DNA of 64,000 bases from Pseudovibrio axinellae (lineage in GTDB: Bacteria; Pseudomonadota; Alphaproteobacteria; Rhizobiales; Stappiaceae), in NCBI RefSeq assembly GCF_900110875.1, contig NZ_FOFM01000009.1:1-64000 (forward strand). Direction: 5' to 3'. Made by a program: the position numbers and the translations under genes. Below, in pieces: positions 1 to 9,256 of this stretch. Each line of letters begins with the position of its first letter. Position 1 is the stretch's first letter. The notes beneath the pieces are model-generated. The model saw nothing but the letters and a program-made list of their open reading frames with translations. It did not search any database and had not been told where the DNA came from.

Positions 1-316
1 GCGGCACTCGTCGTTAGGCTATCAATCGCCAATCGCGTTCGAGAGACAAAAAAGAAATAGTGAGACAGAGGCTCTCCATTTTCTTTAGGCCAGTCCAATC
101 TCTCGTCGGCGGCAATGTTAGCAGGCTTCTTGAATTAAGTTAGGCAAGTACTGCATGAACTAGGAGTGGAGCCTAACATATTAAGTTGAATAAGCCTCCT
201 TCCTACAGGCTTTAAATCAACTTCCTTTTGATCAAGGAAGGTTCAAACTTGGAGTGATTATAATCGAGGGAATTAAAGCCCGTGAACGCGGCAACTTATT
301 TGTGTAGCCCTATGTT
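1..316. other. Non-coding stretch at window start
   Basis: I see no convincing gene here. It lies downstream of the minus-strand methyltransferase gene. The only structure I notice is the short inverted repeat listed separately at 221-240. Confidence 0.5.
221..240 (-). terminator. Possible weak terminator hairpin
   Basis: The 7-bp arms CTTCCTT and AAGGAAG are separated by a 6-base loop, about 80 bases past the stop of the minus-strand methyltransferase gene. There is no clear T tract, so termination is only a guess. Confidence 0.25.
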
Positions 317-1666
317 TCATTTCTTACTGGCAACGCAAAAGACAGCATTTGCTTCTAGCTCAGACTTCGAAATGTTTGGGAGTGCAACTCGAACTCTTTC
401 CACAATTTGGGAGGTCAGTCTTTCCAAAACGACGGCAGGTGAATTCCGATTTTCCCAGGCTTCTATCCTAAAAAATTTCTGCGTAAGCTCGTGGAGTTCT
501 TCAATTCGAATGCGATTGAGATTGGTATGAAGATAATGATCTCTAGGCAATTGATTCACAATATTGATATGCTTCCAATCGCAAAATTTCATATGCTCTG
601 GGTTGTTTTCGTCCATTATTGATGGGTGGTGCGGTGGCATGTGATGTCCGCTCCAACCATAAAAATTATGATGCAAAAAGATAACTTTTCCGCCCTTTGC
701 CAATAATGCGGAAATGTCGTGGAATACACTTTCAATCTCGAGTAGGTGCTCGGTCACGTTATGGAGACAAATAACATCAAATGTGCGAGAACCTACCAAA
801 TCTCGAGTACTGCCTTGAAAGAGTTCTATATCTGGAATTTCTGTCATTATATCACGGGCTGACCAAGGCATATTTACCCACTTCCTGACACGTTTATTCC
901 GCATTCGCTTTGTATCGAGAGACATGGCTGGGTCAGCGCCAGTGTAACTTTGCGCGCCTGCACAAAGATAGCCCACCGCATACCCACCAAACCCGCACCC
1001 TACGTCTAACACACGCCGCCCACGAACGTATGATTCTATCTTACGTGGCCATGTGCAGTAACCGAGCTCAACAGCCGATTCAATAAACTCAGCGTCGAAG
1101 TTACTAAGCGCGCGTCTCACATCCTGACAGTTATGAAAGAAGGCAATCTTTGCTTGCATGGCATGTTTGTCCCAGTCATTAATTGGCGGAACTTTCTTTA
1201 GCCGCATGGCAGCTTCTATTTTTTGAGGTTGCGGTGTTGCTCTTGTCGTCTGCCTTGGTTCCAATATCGCAATTGCCTGTCGTATTTCTGCCTCTAAACG
1301 CATGACTTTAATCTGCTCTAGCGTTCTAAGCGCCCTTGTATGGTGCGGCTTAGTGGCTAACGCGATATTCAAATCCTTTTCTGCTTGGTCCAGATCTCCA
1401 CGCGCGATGTTTATTAGTGCTGAGATTGTCCTCATCCCGGCATGCCGGGGATGCTTTGAAAGAAAGGTAAGGTGGTATTTTTCGCAATTTACTATCGACC
1501 CTTTAGTTGCCTCCACCTGACAAAGAAAGAACGTAGCTGAATGGTGGGGGTGCTGCTCCGCAAGTGGGCGAAGCAACTCTCTTGCCTTGTCGATGTCGCC
1601 ATCCAGAGCCGCTTGTTTCCCAGCTTCAAAATCAGTCGCAAAATTAGTGTTTTCAGAAACCAACAT
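317..1666 (-). CDS. TPR-containing SAM-dependent methyltransferase
   Basis: The N-terminal 150 residues look like tetratricopeptide helices (repeated A-G-D-x-D-x-A patterns such as GDIDKARELL and GDLDQAEKDL). They are followed by a class I methyltransferase domain. The SAM-binding glycine loop VLDVGCGFGGYA sits near residue 219 and a downstream motif II region reads FDVICLHNVTEHL. The family methylates small molecules or sugars; the substrate cannot be read from the sequence. It is transcribed away from the glycan operon that begins at 1865 and shares a 198-base AT-rich divergent promoter region with it, so a role in decorating the same glycan is reasonable but inferred. Confidence 0.8.
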   Translation of the reverse strand: MLVSENTNFATDFEAGKQAALDGDIDKARELLRPLAEQHPHHSATFFLCQVEATKGSIVNCEKYHLTFLSKHPRHAGMRTISALINIARGDLDQAEKDLNIALATKPHHTRALRTLEQIKVMRLEAEIRQAIAILEPRQTTRATPQPQKIEAAMRLKKVPPINDWDKHAMQAKIAFFHNCQDVRRALSNFDAEFIESAVELGYCTWPRKIESYVRGRRVLDVGCGFGGYAVGYLCAGAQSYTGADPAMSLDTKRMRNKRVRKWVNMPWSARDIMTEIPDIELFQGSTRDLVGSRTFDVICLHNVTEHLLEIESVFHDISALLAKGGKVIFLHHNFYGWSGHHMPPHHPSIMDENNPEHMKFCDWKHINIVNQLPRDHYLHTNLNRIRIEELHELTQKFFRIEAWENRNSPAVVLERLTSQIVERVRVALPNISKSELEANAVFCVASKK

Positions 1667-1864
1667 CGATCCACCTAACTACTTTCATCTAGTATTAATG
1701 TGCCTACTCAAAAATAACACACCATATTAATCTACAGTTGCAGAGATATAAAATAAATTCTAGGAAGAAAAAGACGGTGTGCATATCACAAGATACCGTA
1801 ATGGAAATTATCTATACATAGATAATGTTATAATTACTTGGTTATATTTTAGGGAGCTAGGGCA

Positions 1865-3058
1865 TTGAAGGTATTGGTAATCGGAGGGGATGGGTTTTGC
1901 GGGTGGCCAACTTCGCTACATCTGAGCAGCCTTGGTCATGATGTTATTATTATTGATAACTTTTCGCGTCGAAGGATTGATGAGGATCTGAACGTTCAGT
2001 CGCTCACACCAATTTGCGAGTTAAGTGAGCGCGTCGACACTTGGTTTGAGTTAACGGGTCGAGTCATTCGGTTTGTAGAATTGGATATTGCTGAAAATTA
2101 TGATGAGTTTGCAGACCTTATAAAAAATGAAGCGCCTGATAGTGTTGTCCACTTTGCAGAGCAACGTGCCGCACCTTATTCAATGAAGAACGCCACGACC
2201 AAAAATTACACGATTTCAAATAATATTTGCGGCACGCACAACATTCTTAATGCGATTGTAGAGAGCACGCTTGATATCCATTTGGTACACCTAGGTACCA
2301 TGGGTGTTTATGGGTATGGCCATGAAGAACCGATCCCCATTCCTGAGGGTTATCTTGATATAAAAATTGACACGACAGACGGTAGGGAAATTTCTGATTC
2401 TATCGTTTATCCGCCAAACCCAGGTTCTATTTACCACATGACGAAGACGATGGATGCGCAGATGTTTCAGTACTATGCGAAGAACGACAGACTTCGCATC
2501 ACAGACTTACATCAGGGCATTGTTTGGGGAACGCAGACAAACCTCACGAGCATGGATGACAGGCTGATTAATCGCTTTGACTATGATGGCGATTATGGAA
2601 CAGTTCTTAATCGCTTTCTTATGCAAGCTACGGTCGGCGTACCGCTAACTGTGCATGGAACTGGTGGACAAACCAGAGCCTTCATCCACATTTCAGATAC
2701 ATGCCAGTGCATAGCGCAAGCGCTTTCACACCCACCAGTTTCTGGGGCAAGGCCAATGATCTTGAATCAAATGGCTGAAACTCAAACGCTGGCTGATTTG
2801 GCAAAACAGGTGCAATCCATGACGGATTGTAAAATTAGTTATCTCCCCAATCCGCGCAATGAAGCTGAGAGAAATGATCTTAATGTGCGAAACGACCTCT
2901 TACGGTCGTTCGGCTGGGAACCTACGTTGATAAAGGACTGCCTGCTCACGGAAATCACTGAGATTACAGAGCGCTACCGTGACAGGATCGATACTGAAAA
3001 AATTCCTTGTGTCTCCTGTTGGACAGAGCGGCAAGAGCTTGCTGAGACAACTTCCTAG
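1865..3058 (+). CDS. UDP-sulfoquinovose synthase-like epimerase (SQD1/SqdB family)
   Basis: This is an extended short-chain dehydrogenase of about the length of plant SQD1. Hallmarks of that family are visible: the NAD-binding GGDGFCGWPT at residues 8-16, VVHFAEQRAAPYSM, the catalytic Thr in HLGTMGVYG, the YHMTK pair (Tyr-x-x-x-Lys) and LHQGIVWG. SQD1 enzymes make UDP-sulfoquinovose from UDP-glucose and sulfite. Start is a TTG preceded by AGGGAG. It leads a same-strand run of glycosyltransferases with no visible sulfolipid synthase (SqdX/SqdD-like), so the product may enter a surface glycan rather than a lipid. A related but different UDP-sugar reaction remains possible. Confidence 0.82.
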   Translation: MKVLVIGGDGFCGWPTSLHLSSLGHDVIIIDNFSRRRIDEDLNVQSLTPICELSERVDTWFELTGRVIRFVELDIAENYDEFADLIKNEAPDSVVHFAEQRAAPYSMKNATTKNYTISNNICGTHNILNAIVESTLDIHLVHLGTMGVYGYGHEEPIPIPEGYLDIKIDTTDGREISDSIVYPPNPGSIYHMTKTMDAQMFQYYAKNDRLRITDLHQGIVWGTQTNLTSMDDRLINRFDYDGDYGTVLNRFLMQATVGVPLTVHGTGGQTRAFIHISDTCQCIAQALSHPPVSGARPMILNQMAETQTLADLAKQVQSMTDCKISYLPNPRNEAERNDLNVRNDLLRSFGWEPTLIKDCLLTEITEITERYRDRIDTEKIPCVSCWTERQELAETTS

Positions 3059-3078
3059 TAACAACAGACGTATGGGCC

Positions 3079-4056
3079 ATGTTGAAACGAGTTCTCATTA
3101 CTGGCGGGTGCGGGTTTATTGGGTCGAACCTGATCAAAGCGCTAACCGATGCCAATTTTTGCGAAGAAATTGTAGTCTTAGATAACGAGGTTACGGGAAG
3201 TTCGGATTCTCTGAAGAGTTTCCCACATCGCTTTATTCGCGGCGATATCAGAGACCTTGACGTCGTCGAGGAAGCTGCTCGAGATGCAGAAGCTATTGTT
3301 CACCTTGCTGCTGATACGCGCGTTCTCGATTCAATCGAAAACCCGACGTATAATTTTGACGTCAATGTCAAAGGGACAATGAACGTTCTTGAAGCGATGC
3401 GACAAGAAGGAGTACGCTATCTTATCAATGCTTCAACTGGGGGAGCGATTGTAGGTAATGCTCACCCACCAGTACATGAGGCAATGCCTGTGCGCCCTGC
3501 CTCTGCTTATGGGGCGTCCAAAGCGGCGGCTGAAGCCTATTGTTCAGCTTATAGTCAAAGCTATGGTCTCGTTGCTACTTCATTAAGGTTTTCAAATGTC
3601 TACGGTCCATTATCGCTGCACAAAGGCAGCGTGGTTGCTGCTTTTATGAAAAATATCCTCAATGGAAAGCCTTGCCGAATCTATGGTGACGGCAGCCAAA
3701 CGAGAGATTTCATTTTTACTGAAGATCTTTGTCAGGGCATCATCGCAGCTTTGAAGTACAGGCAAAATGGTGTCTTCCAACTGGGTAGCGGTAGGCCGAC
3801 TTCAGTCAATGAGCTCATCATTCTGCTCAAGGCGGGCTTGAAACAACGCGAGGGTTTTGAGGTGACGTATCATGACTTTAGAGTCGGCGAAGTGCAGCAC
3901 AACTTTACTGATATCTCAAAAGCTATGAAGGAGCTTCGTTTTAGGCCGGAAACAAACTTGTCAGATGGTCTCATGGCGACCTGGGACTATTTTGAAAAGA
4001 ACCAAGAGCTTTTCGTTGTAAATGACGTAGACGAGGAGCTTCAGAATGCAGGTTGA
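3079..4056 (+). CDS. NAD-dependent epimerase/dehydratase (UDP-glucose 4-epimerase-like)
   Basis: This is an extended SDR of 325 residues with the Rossmann motif ITGGCGFIGSNL near residues 8-18, the active-site region STGGAIVG and the catalytic YGASK motif. The motif RFSNVYGP and a FIFTEDL segment are typical of sugar-nucleotide epimerases. It probably interconverts a UDP-hexose used by the downstream glycosyltransferases; exact specificity is unknown. It follows the SQD1-like gene by 20 bases and overlaps the next gene by 11 bases, so it is translationally coupled within the operon. Confidence 0.82.
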   Translation: MLKRVLITGGCGFIGSNLIKALTDANFCEEIVVLDNEVTGSSDSLKSFPHRFIRGDIRDLDVVEEAARDAEAIVHLAADTRVLDSIENPTYNFDVNVKGTMNVLEAMRQEGVRYLINASTGGAIVGNAHPPVHEAMPVRPASAYGASKAAAEAYCSAYSQSYGLVATSLRFSNVYGPLSLHKGSVVAAFMKNILNGKPCRIYGDGSQTRDFIFTEDLCQGIIAALKYRQNGVFQLGSGRPTSVNELIILLKAGLKQREGFEVTYHDFRVGEVQHNFTDISKAMKELRFRPETNLSDGLMATWDYFEKNQELFVVNDVDEELQNAG

Positions 4057-7000
4057 TACATTTGCAGTGGAGGAGTTTCCGAACCTTAACTCTTATGCTG
4101 GCTATAGCTCCAACAAGAAATTACGGGTTTGTATTGCAACTGAAGAAATACTAGGGCCAGTGAGGAATGGGGGAATTGCCTCTACATATTACCACCTAGC
4201 TAAAGGGTTGGCAGCTCACGGTCATGAGGTGCATATACTCTATCTGAAAGGTGAGGTGGTTGAAAACGAAACGCCGGAACATTGGGTAGAGCACTTCGCA
4301 GGTTTTGGTGTTTCTCTACATTATTTATCTCACACAACTGAGACGATTATCGGCCCATCACAAAACTGGCAGCGAAGATATAGCGGTGCTTATCAATGGC
4401 TAGCTAAACAAGAACGATTTGATGTCGTGCATACCTCTGAATGGCGGGGCGGACTTTTCTATGTGCTAATGGTGAAGAAGCTGGGCCTTTCGTTTCAAGA
4501 CACCCTTTTTATTGTCAAGACGTCATCTCCACATTTATGGAACCGTCACTATCAGATGCAGCCAATAGCGAAGAAAGAGCTATTGCCGGCCAGCTTTGCT
4601 GAGCAAAAATGCGTCGAGTTTGGTGATATGGTGATCGGTGGCAGTGCGCACCTACTTTGCTTTATGCGCCATATTGGGTACCAACTTCCTGATGCAACCT
4701 ATGTTCAGCCGAATATACTGGATTTTTCCGAGGTGCATGTTGAAGATCAACGCCCCAAGCGAAGTTCCGGTGACGTGGTGAAGTCGCAAGAATTGACATT
4801 TTTTGGTCGCTTAGAAACCAGGAAGGGAATTGAGTTATTTTGTACAGCACTCGACCTTTTGAAGCGAGAGGGAGTGTCGCCGCAGGCCGTGAATTTCCTC
4901 GGAAAATATGGCCAGCCACTTGCTAATCAAAAGAATGAAAAAGTCGCTGATTACATAAGACGGAAAGCGATGGATTGGGACTTTGATGTAAGTTATTTCA
5001 CTGACTACAACCAACCTGAAGCGCTGTCTTATTTATGCTCAAGAGACATGATAGCCGTGATGCCCTCTCTTATTGAAAATTCTACGATGGCGGTATACGA
5101 GGCGTTGGAGAACAGCATCCCATTTATCGCGACGCGCGTTGGTGGAACGGCTGAACTTATCGCAGAGTTTGACCACTCGTCCAGCTTGGTCGCGCCAAAT
5201 GCACACGAGCTCGCGGACAGTATAAAACGAGCCCTAAAAGACGGCCAAAGGATTGCACAGTCCAGCTTTGATAATAAAAAAAATCTTGAGGCTTGGTATG
5301 GTTTTCATGCTTACCTGGCAGAGCAGTTTTCGCAAAAATGCGAGGATGAGGTGGTTGCTGAAATTGCAGGTAAAACGCTTTCCGGTGCGTTGAAAGCCGC
5401 GAACAAAAAAACTCCGAAGCTAGAAGTTATTGTCCTGTTACGTGGCGATAATGATGAAATGGCGTTTGCAGAGGCTTTGGTAAGCGACCCGCCAGACAGC
5501 GTGAAGCTGGTGATTACTGATCCAGCGTTTGAACGCAGCGCACATCAATTTGTCGAGTATCTGGAAACAATCTCGATTAAGGCTAAAATCCGTAACTATA
5601 TTGGATTTCCTGCAGGAGATGCAATCAGTCGCGTTATGAATAAGAGCGACGCTGATGCTTGTATTGTGTGTGATGGAACAACGACCCATTTTGTTTCCGG
5701 GTTTTGCTCTGATTTGCGTTTGGCTTTAAAAACCAGTCAGCAGTATCTGATCACTAGTTTTGTCTCTTTGCCAGACAACAAGATAGTGATGCCGATGGGT
5801 AGTGATATTGTATCAGAAATTTCGATCGGAAATTCAGTTGGGGCAAATGTTGTTTGCATCCCACGAGACCTCACTGCGAAAATTGGCAAGCTCCTGCCCT
5901 ATGATCTGCGGTACGGTTTATTGAATGAGTATGTATTAAGGGCAAGTCAGCAGCACGGTGTTGACCTCATGATAATACCAGAATGCCGCCTTAAAAGCAC
6001 TTCCTATTTGGAGGAACTTGCGGACGCCCAAAGGAATGCGAATTCGACCTATTTGCAGTCAATGCCTCTGATAGAAAACGAAAATATCGCATATCGAAAG
6101 TTTGCGTTGCTGGCAACTTCACACTCGGACAGTTTCGGTGTCCCGCCAGAGCTTTACCGAGACAAACATCGAGAGGACGAAGATACCGTATGGCTGCTCC
6201 ATGCTGATCGGCACCGCAAGATGAATACGCCATGGCCAAGAGTCACAATTGGTTTAGATGAAAAGAAGTTTCGTGTTCTTTGTATTGCAAAAGGCCACGG
6301 AGAACGTTCAGTTGTTGTGAATGGAGAAAAACAGTCGATTTCTTTGGAACAAGAAAATGGCGAAATTTCATTGCACTGCTTCTGTATTCCGGATCATTGG
6401 GAGACCGGTCAACGGTATAATGTCAAGTTCACGCTAACAACAGCAATATCGAGCTATTCGCAAGTTCTTAGAATCATCAAGCTCTCACATAATGTATTTA
6501 TTGCGGTTTCAGGAAATCCTATTTTGGATGTATTTACGATTGAGGAGATCTTTGAAAGCACGTTGAATAGTTCTCTTTGGACAGGACTACATGTATCGGA
6601 GGATAGCTTTGGTAACGAGGATCAAAGTGAACCTAAAAGTAACTTTGATAATGACCTCAGTCGTGAACAGGTCCTATTTGAACATCGGAAGCGTAGCAAT
6701 CTTGAAAAAAACAGCCAACGGGGTCGTTTATTATCCATCGGTAGAGCGTGCAGAAATTTGCTACGCCTGTTCATGGGCCGTGTAGACAACCCGATTAAGG
6801 CATCAATACCGCCACGCGAGCTGCTTGAAATCTCTCCCGACTTCATTCAGGGTTGGGCTTGGGACAGGAAAGATAAAACCAAAAAACTTGTGGTCGTATT
6901 AGAGCTCAATGGTGAGCATGTTTCAGAAACGATTGCAGAGCAATATACGCATCGTTTCGGTTCAAGACATGCAGAGCTCGCAGAGCATGGGTTCAAGATT

Positions 7001-7120
7001 GCACTACCTCCTGAAAGCAAGAAAGAGGGAGCTGAGATTACAGTTCGCGTAAAAGAAGGCGGCAACATCGTACAAAATGGAAAGTTGCGGTATCAGTCAC
7101 AGATGCTGGTAACAATGTGA
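4046..7120 (+). CDS. Large multi-domain glycosyltransferase (GT4 plus GT-A-like and beta domains)
   Basis: Residues 25-430 form a GT4-type GT-B glycosyltransferase: an N-terminal EEILGPVRNGGI loop, an FFGRLETRKGIELF donor-binding segment and an E-x7-E-like VYEALENSIPFIATRVGGTAE. This half is paralogous to the next gene. Residues about 455-660 resemble a GT2-like fold, but no DxD metal motif is evident where the paralogue has FDDDN. The rest looks beta-rich, ending near residue 940 with a GWAWD...HGF module that I recall from alphaproteobacterial glycosyltransferases. It probably adds one sugar to a surface glycan and may use the other domains for acceptor binding. Confidence 0.78.
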   Translation: MQVDTFAVEEFPNLNSYAGYSSNKKLRVCIATEEILGPVRNGGIASTYYHLAKGLAAHGHEVHILYLKGEVVENETPEHWVEHFAGFGVSLHYLSHTTETIIGPSQNWQRRYSGAYQWLAKQERFDVVHTSEWRGGLFYVLMVKKLGLSFQDTLFIVKTSSPHLWNRHYQMQPIAKKELLPASFAEQKCVEFGDMVIGGSAHLLCFMRHIGYQLPDATYVQPNILDFSEVHVEDQRPKRSSGDVVKSQELTFFGRLETRKGIELFCTALDLLKREGVSPQAVNFLGKYGQPLANQKNEKVADYIRRKAMDWDFDVSYFTDYNQPEALSYLCSRDMIAVMPSLIENSTMAVYEALENSIPFIATRVGGTAELIAEFDHSSSLVAPNAHELADSIKRALKDGQRIAQSSFDNKKNLEAWYGFHAYLAEQFSQKCEDEVVAEIAGKTLSGALKAANKKTPKLEVIVLLRGDNDEMAFAEALVSDPPDSVKLVITDPAFERSAHQFVEYLETISIKAKIRNYIGFPAGDAISRVMNKSDADACIVCDGTTTHFVSGFCSDLRLALKTSQQYLITSFVSLPDNKIVMPMGSDIVSEISIGNSVGANVVCIPRDLTAKIGKLLPYDLRYGLLNEYVLRASQQHGVDLMIIPECRLKSTSYLEELADAQRNANSTYLQSMPLIENENIAYRKFALLATSHSDSFGVPPELYRDKHREDEDTVWLLHADRHRKMNTPWPRVTIGLDEKKFRVLCIAKGHGERSVVVNGEKQSISLEQENGEISLHCFCIPDHWETGQRYNVKFTLTTAISSYSQVLRIIKLSHNVFIAVSGNPILDVFTIEEIFESTLNSSLWTGLHVSEDSFGNEDQSEPKSNFDNDLSREQVLFEHRKRSNLEKNSQRGRLLSIGRACRNLLRLFMGRVDNPIKASIPPRELLEISPDFIQGWAWDRKDKTKKLVVVLELNGEHVSETIAEQYTHRFGSRHAELAEHGFKIALPPESKKEGAEITVRVKEGGNIVQNGKLRYQSQMLVTM

Positions 7121-7132
7121 GGTGTTGTTATC

Positions 7133-9256
7133 GTGAAAACGCTAGGACAGGACATTCAGCCTGACGCGCCACGCAGCATCAAACGCATTTGCATTATCTC
7201 CTCCGATATTCTTGGTCCAGTTAAGAACGGTGGAATTGGAACGGCCTACTTTCATTTAGCGGTATTTCTTAAGCGAATGGGTCACGATGTGTCAATTTGC
7301 TTTGTGAACGGGCTTGCTAGAAACCCTCAGAAAATGCGGCAGTGCCGTAACTTCTTTGAGGGGCAAGGAATCGAGTTTTACTGTGTAGTACCCCGTCCTG
7401 TTGCGAAAACAACAATGGCTCGAACGATGGCTCAGCCATACGCAGCTTATGAGTGGCTTAAATGCAATGAGGAGCAGTTTGATCTTGTTCACGTGTCGGA
7501 ATGGCGGGGCCTAGGATATATTGCTTTACTAAGCAAGAAACTGGGCATTGCTTTTGAAAACATCCATTTTGTCATTAAGGGGTCCTCTCCTACCTTATGG
7601 GCTGCAGAGGGCAACCAACAGTTTCTGCGTGAAAAACGCCAACTTGGTTGGGTTTTCATGGAGCGACAAAGTGCAGAGATGGCTGACACGCTTATATGTG
7701 GAAGCAAGCATCTTCTAGAGTGGATGGATGCCAACAGGTACAACCTCCCTGCTCGGAGTTTTTTTTGGCCTAATGTATTCCTGGATGACCTAATCAACGA
7801 GCCAGCTAAAAACGTTGAAGAGAAACAAGAAGCAGTTAAGGAGTGGGTTTTCTTTGGACGCTTGGAACCTCGAAAAGGTATTGTTTTATTTATAAATGCT
7901 ATCACCGCGATGGCCTCAAAGCAGGAGACACTGCCAGCGATCACATTTCTCGGAGGGATTTCACATAGGTTTGACGCTCGCAAATTTATCGCAGACAAAT
8001 GCAAAAACCTACGCTCGCAGATAACATTTAAAACCAACTACAATGCTTTGCAAGCGATTGAGTATTTGCGCGGTGCGGGCCGTTTAGCGGTGATACCAGC
8101 CCTTTTAGAAAACTCACCTATCGCTGTATACGAGTGCCTGGCTGCTCAAATCCCTTTCATTGCTGCCGACACAGGTGGAACAGCTGAGTTAATTGATGAG
8201 GCAGACAGAGATAGAATTCTATTTAAACCACATTATCTTGCACTTGCAGAGAAATTAGAGCTTTGCAGAAAGGCGCTACCTAAGCCTGGCATCAAACACC
8301 AACGACTCGATGGTTCCCTCGCGGTGTGGAGGCATTGGCATGAACAAGACGACCCTGCTTCCAAAACAAAGCCTGTGCTGGGTGCGCATCCACCATTGGT
8401 TTCGGTATGTATAACTCACTTTGAACGCCCAGAACTTCTCTCGCAGGCTTTGAAGAGTGTTGACCAACAAAGCTACCAGAAGATTGAAGTCATTATAGTA
8501 GATGACGGCAGTCGCTCTGAAGCTGCTCAAAGGTTCCTTAAGAAGCTTAATGAACGTTGCCAAGGCCTTCCGCATTGGAAGCTCATTTATCAAGACAATA
8601 TGTATGTCGGCGCAGCGCGGAATGCAGCCGCTCGCGAAGCACATGGTGAGTATCTGCTATTCTTTGATGATGATAACGTTATGATGCCGGAGATGGTGGA
8701 AAAGCTTGTTTTTGCGGCCCTCTTCTCCAAAGCTGACTGTCTTACCTGCAGTTCAATCAGATTTACTGGAATTGGCGAGCCGCATACAAAAGATAGTAAA
8801 CTGGGAACACAGATTCAGTTTATGGGGCCGGCCAAAGCCTGGTCTACTAGAGTGAATGTTGTTGGAGATGCTACCTGCATTGTAAAAGCAAATATTTTTA
8901 AATCACTTGGAGGCTATACCCAAGAATATCGCACTGGAAAGGAAGATATAGAGCTGTATAATAAAATTATTTTGAATAATAAAAATATTTTTTATTACCC
9001 AGATCCATTATATTACTATCGTATTGGTGAAGTTACCATGAAAAGACAAAATAACCTCTCAGAGGAGAGTGATTTTCGACAAGTTAAACCATTTCTGGCA
9101 GATAAGGACGCTGAAGACAAAAGCCTAATATTATTTAGAGAGGGAGATTATATCTCTGATGCGTCAGAATTAGTGGGCGGAACCAAATCATATTTTCCAA
9201 GTAAAATAAAGAATATTACACGTAAACTCCATAAACTGATTAGGGTCGGATTTTGA
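7133..9256 (+). CDS. Bifunctional GT4-GT2 glycosyltransferase
   Basis: This 707-residue fusion has an N-terminal GT4 half (residues 15-400: SSDILGPVKNGGI, FFGRLEPRKGIVLF, VYECLAAQIPFIAADTGGTAE) paralogous to the preceding gene. Its C-terminal GT2 half (about 418-640) has VSVCITHFERPELL, the nucleotide-binding VIIVDDGS, the metal-binding FFDDDN and a KEDIELY segment near the catalytic base position. Both catalytic halves look intact, so it may add two successive sugars. Start is GTG with GAGGTG upstream, 12 bases after the preceding stop. It overlaps the next gene by 4 bases. Confidence 0.84.
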   Translation: MKTLGQDIQPDAPRSIKRICIISSDILGPVKNGGIGTAYFHLAVFLKRMGHDVSICFVNGLARNPQKMRQCRNFFEGQGIEFYCVVPRPVAKTTMARTMAQPYAAYEWLKCNEEQFDLVHVSEWRGLGYIALLSKKLGIAFENIHFVIKGSSPTLWAAEGNQQFLREKRQLGWVFMERQSAEMADTLICGSKHLLEWMDANRYNLPARSFFWPNVFLDDLINEPAKNVEEKQEAVKEWVFFGRLEPRKGIVLFINAITAMASKQETLPAITFLGGISHRFDARKFIADKCKNLRSQITFKTNYNALQAIEYLRGAGRLAVIPALLENSPIAVYECLAAQIPFIAADTGGTAELIDEADRDRILFKPHYLALAEKLELCRKALPKPGIKHQRLDGSLAVWRHWHEQDDPASKTKPVLGAHPPLVSVCITHFERPELLSQALKSVDQQSYQKIEVIIVDDGSRSEAAQRFLKKLNERCQGLPHWKLIYQDNMYVGAARNAAAREAHGEYLLFFDDDNVMMPEMVEKLVFAALFSKADCLTCSSIRFTGIGEPHTKDSKLGTQIQFMGPAKAWSTRVNVVGDATCIVKANIFKSLGGYTQEYRTGKEDIELYNKIILNNKNIFYYPDPLYYYRIGEVTMKRQNNLSEESDFRQVKPFLADKDAEDKSLILFREGDYISDASELVGGTKSYFPSKIKNITRKLHKLIRVGF

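Noticed and set aside
1806-1834. Sigma70 promoter for the glycan operon
   Set aside because: TATAAT is present at 1829-1834, but nothing like TTGACA lies at the right spacing, and the AT-rich DNA gives such boxes by chance.
7489-8037. 182-codon minus-strand open frame
   Set aside because: It lies wholly inside the GT4-GT2 gene on the other strand and has no family features.
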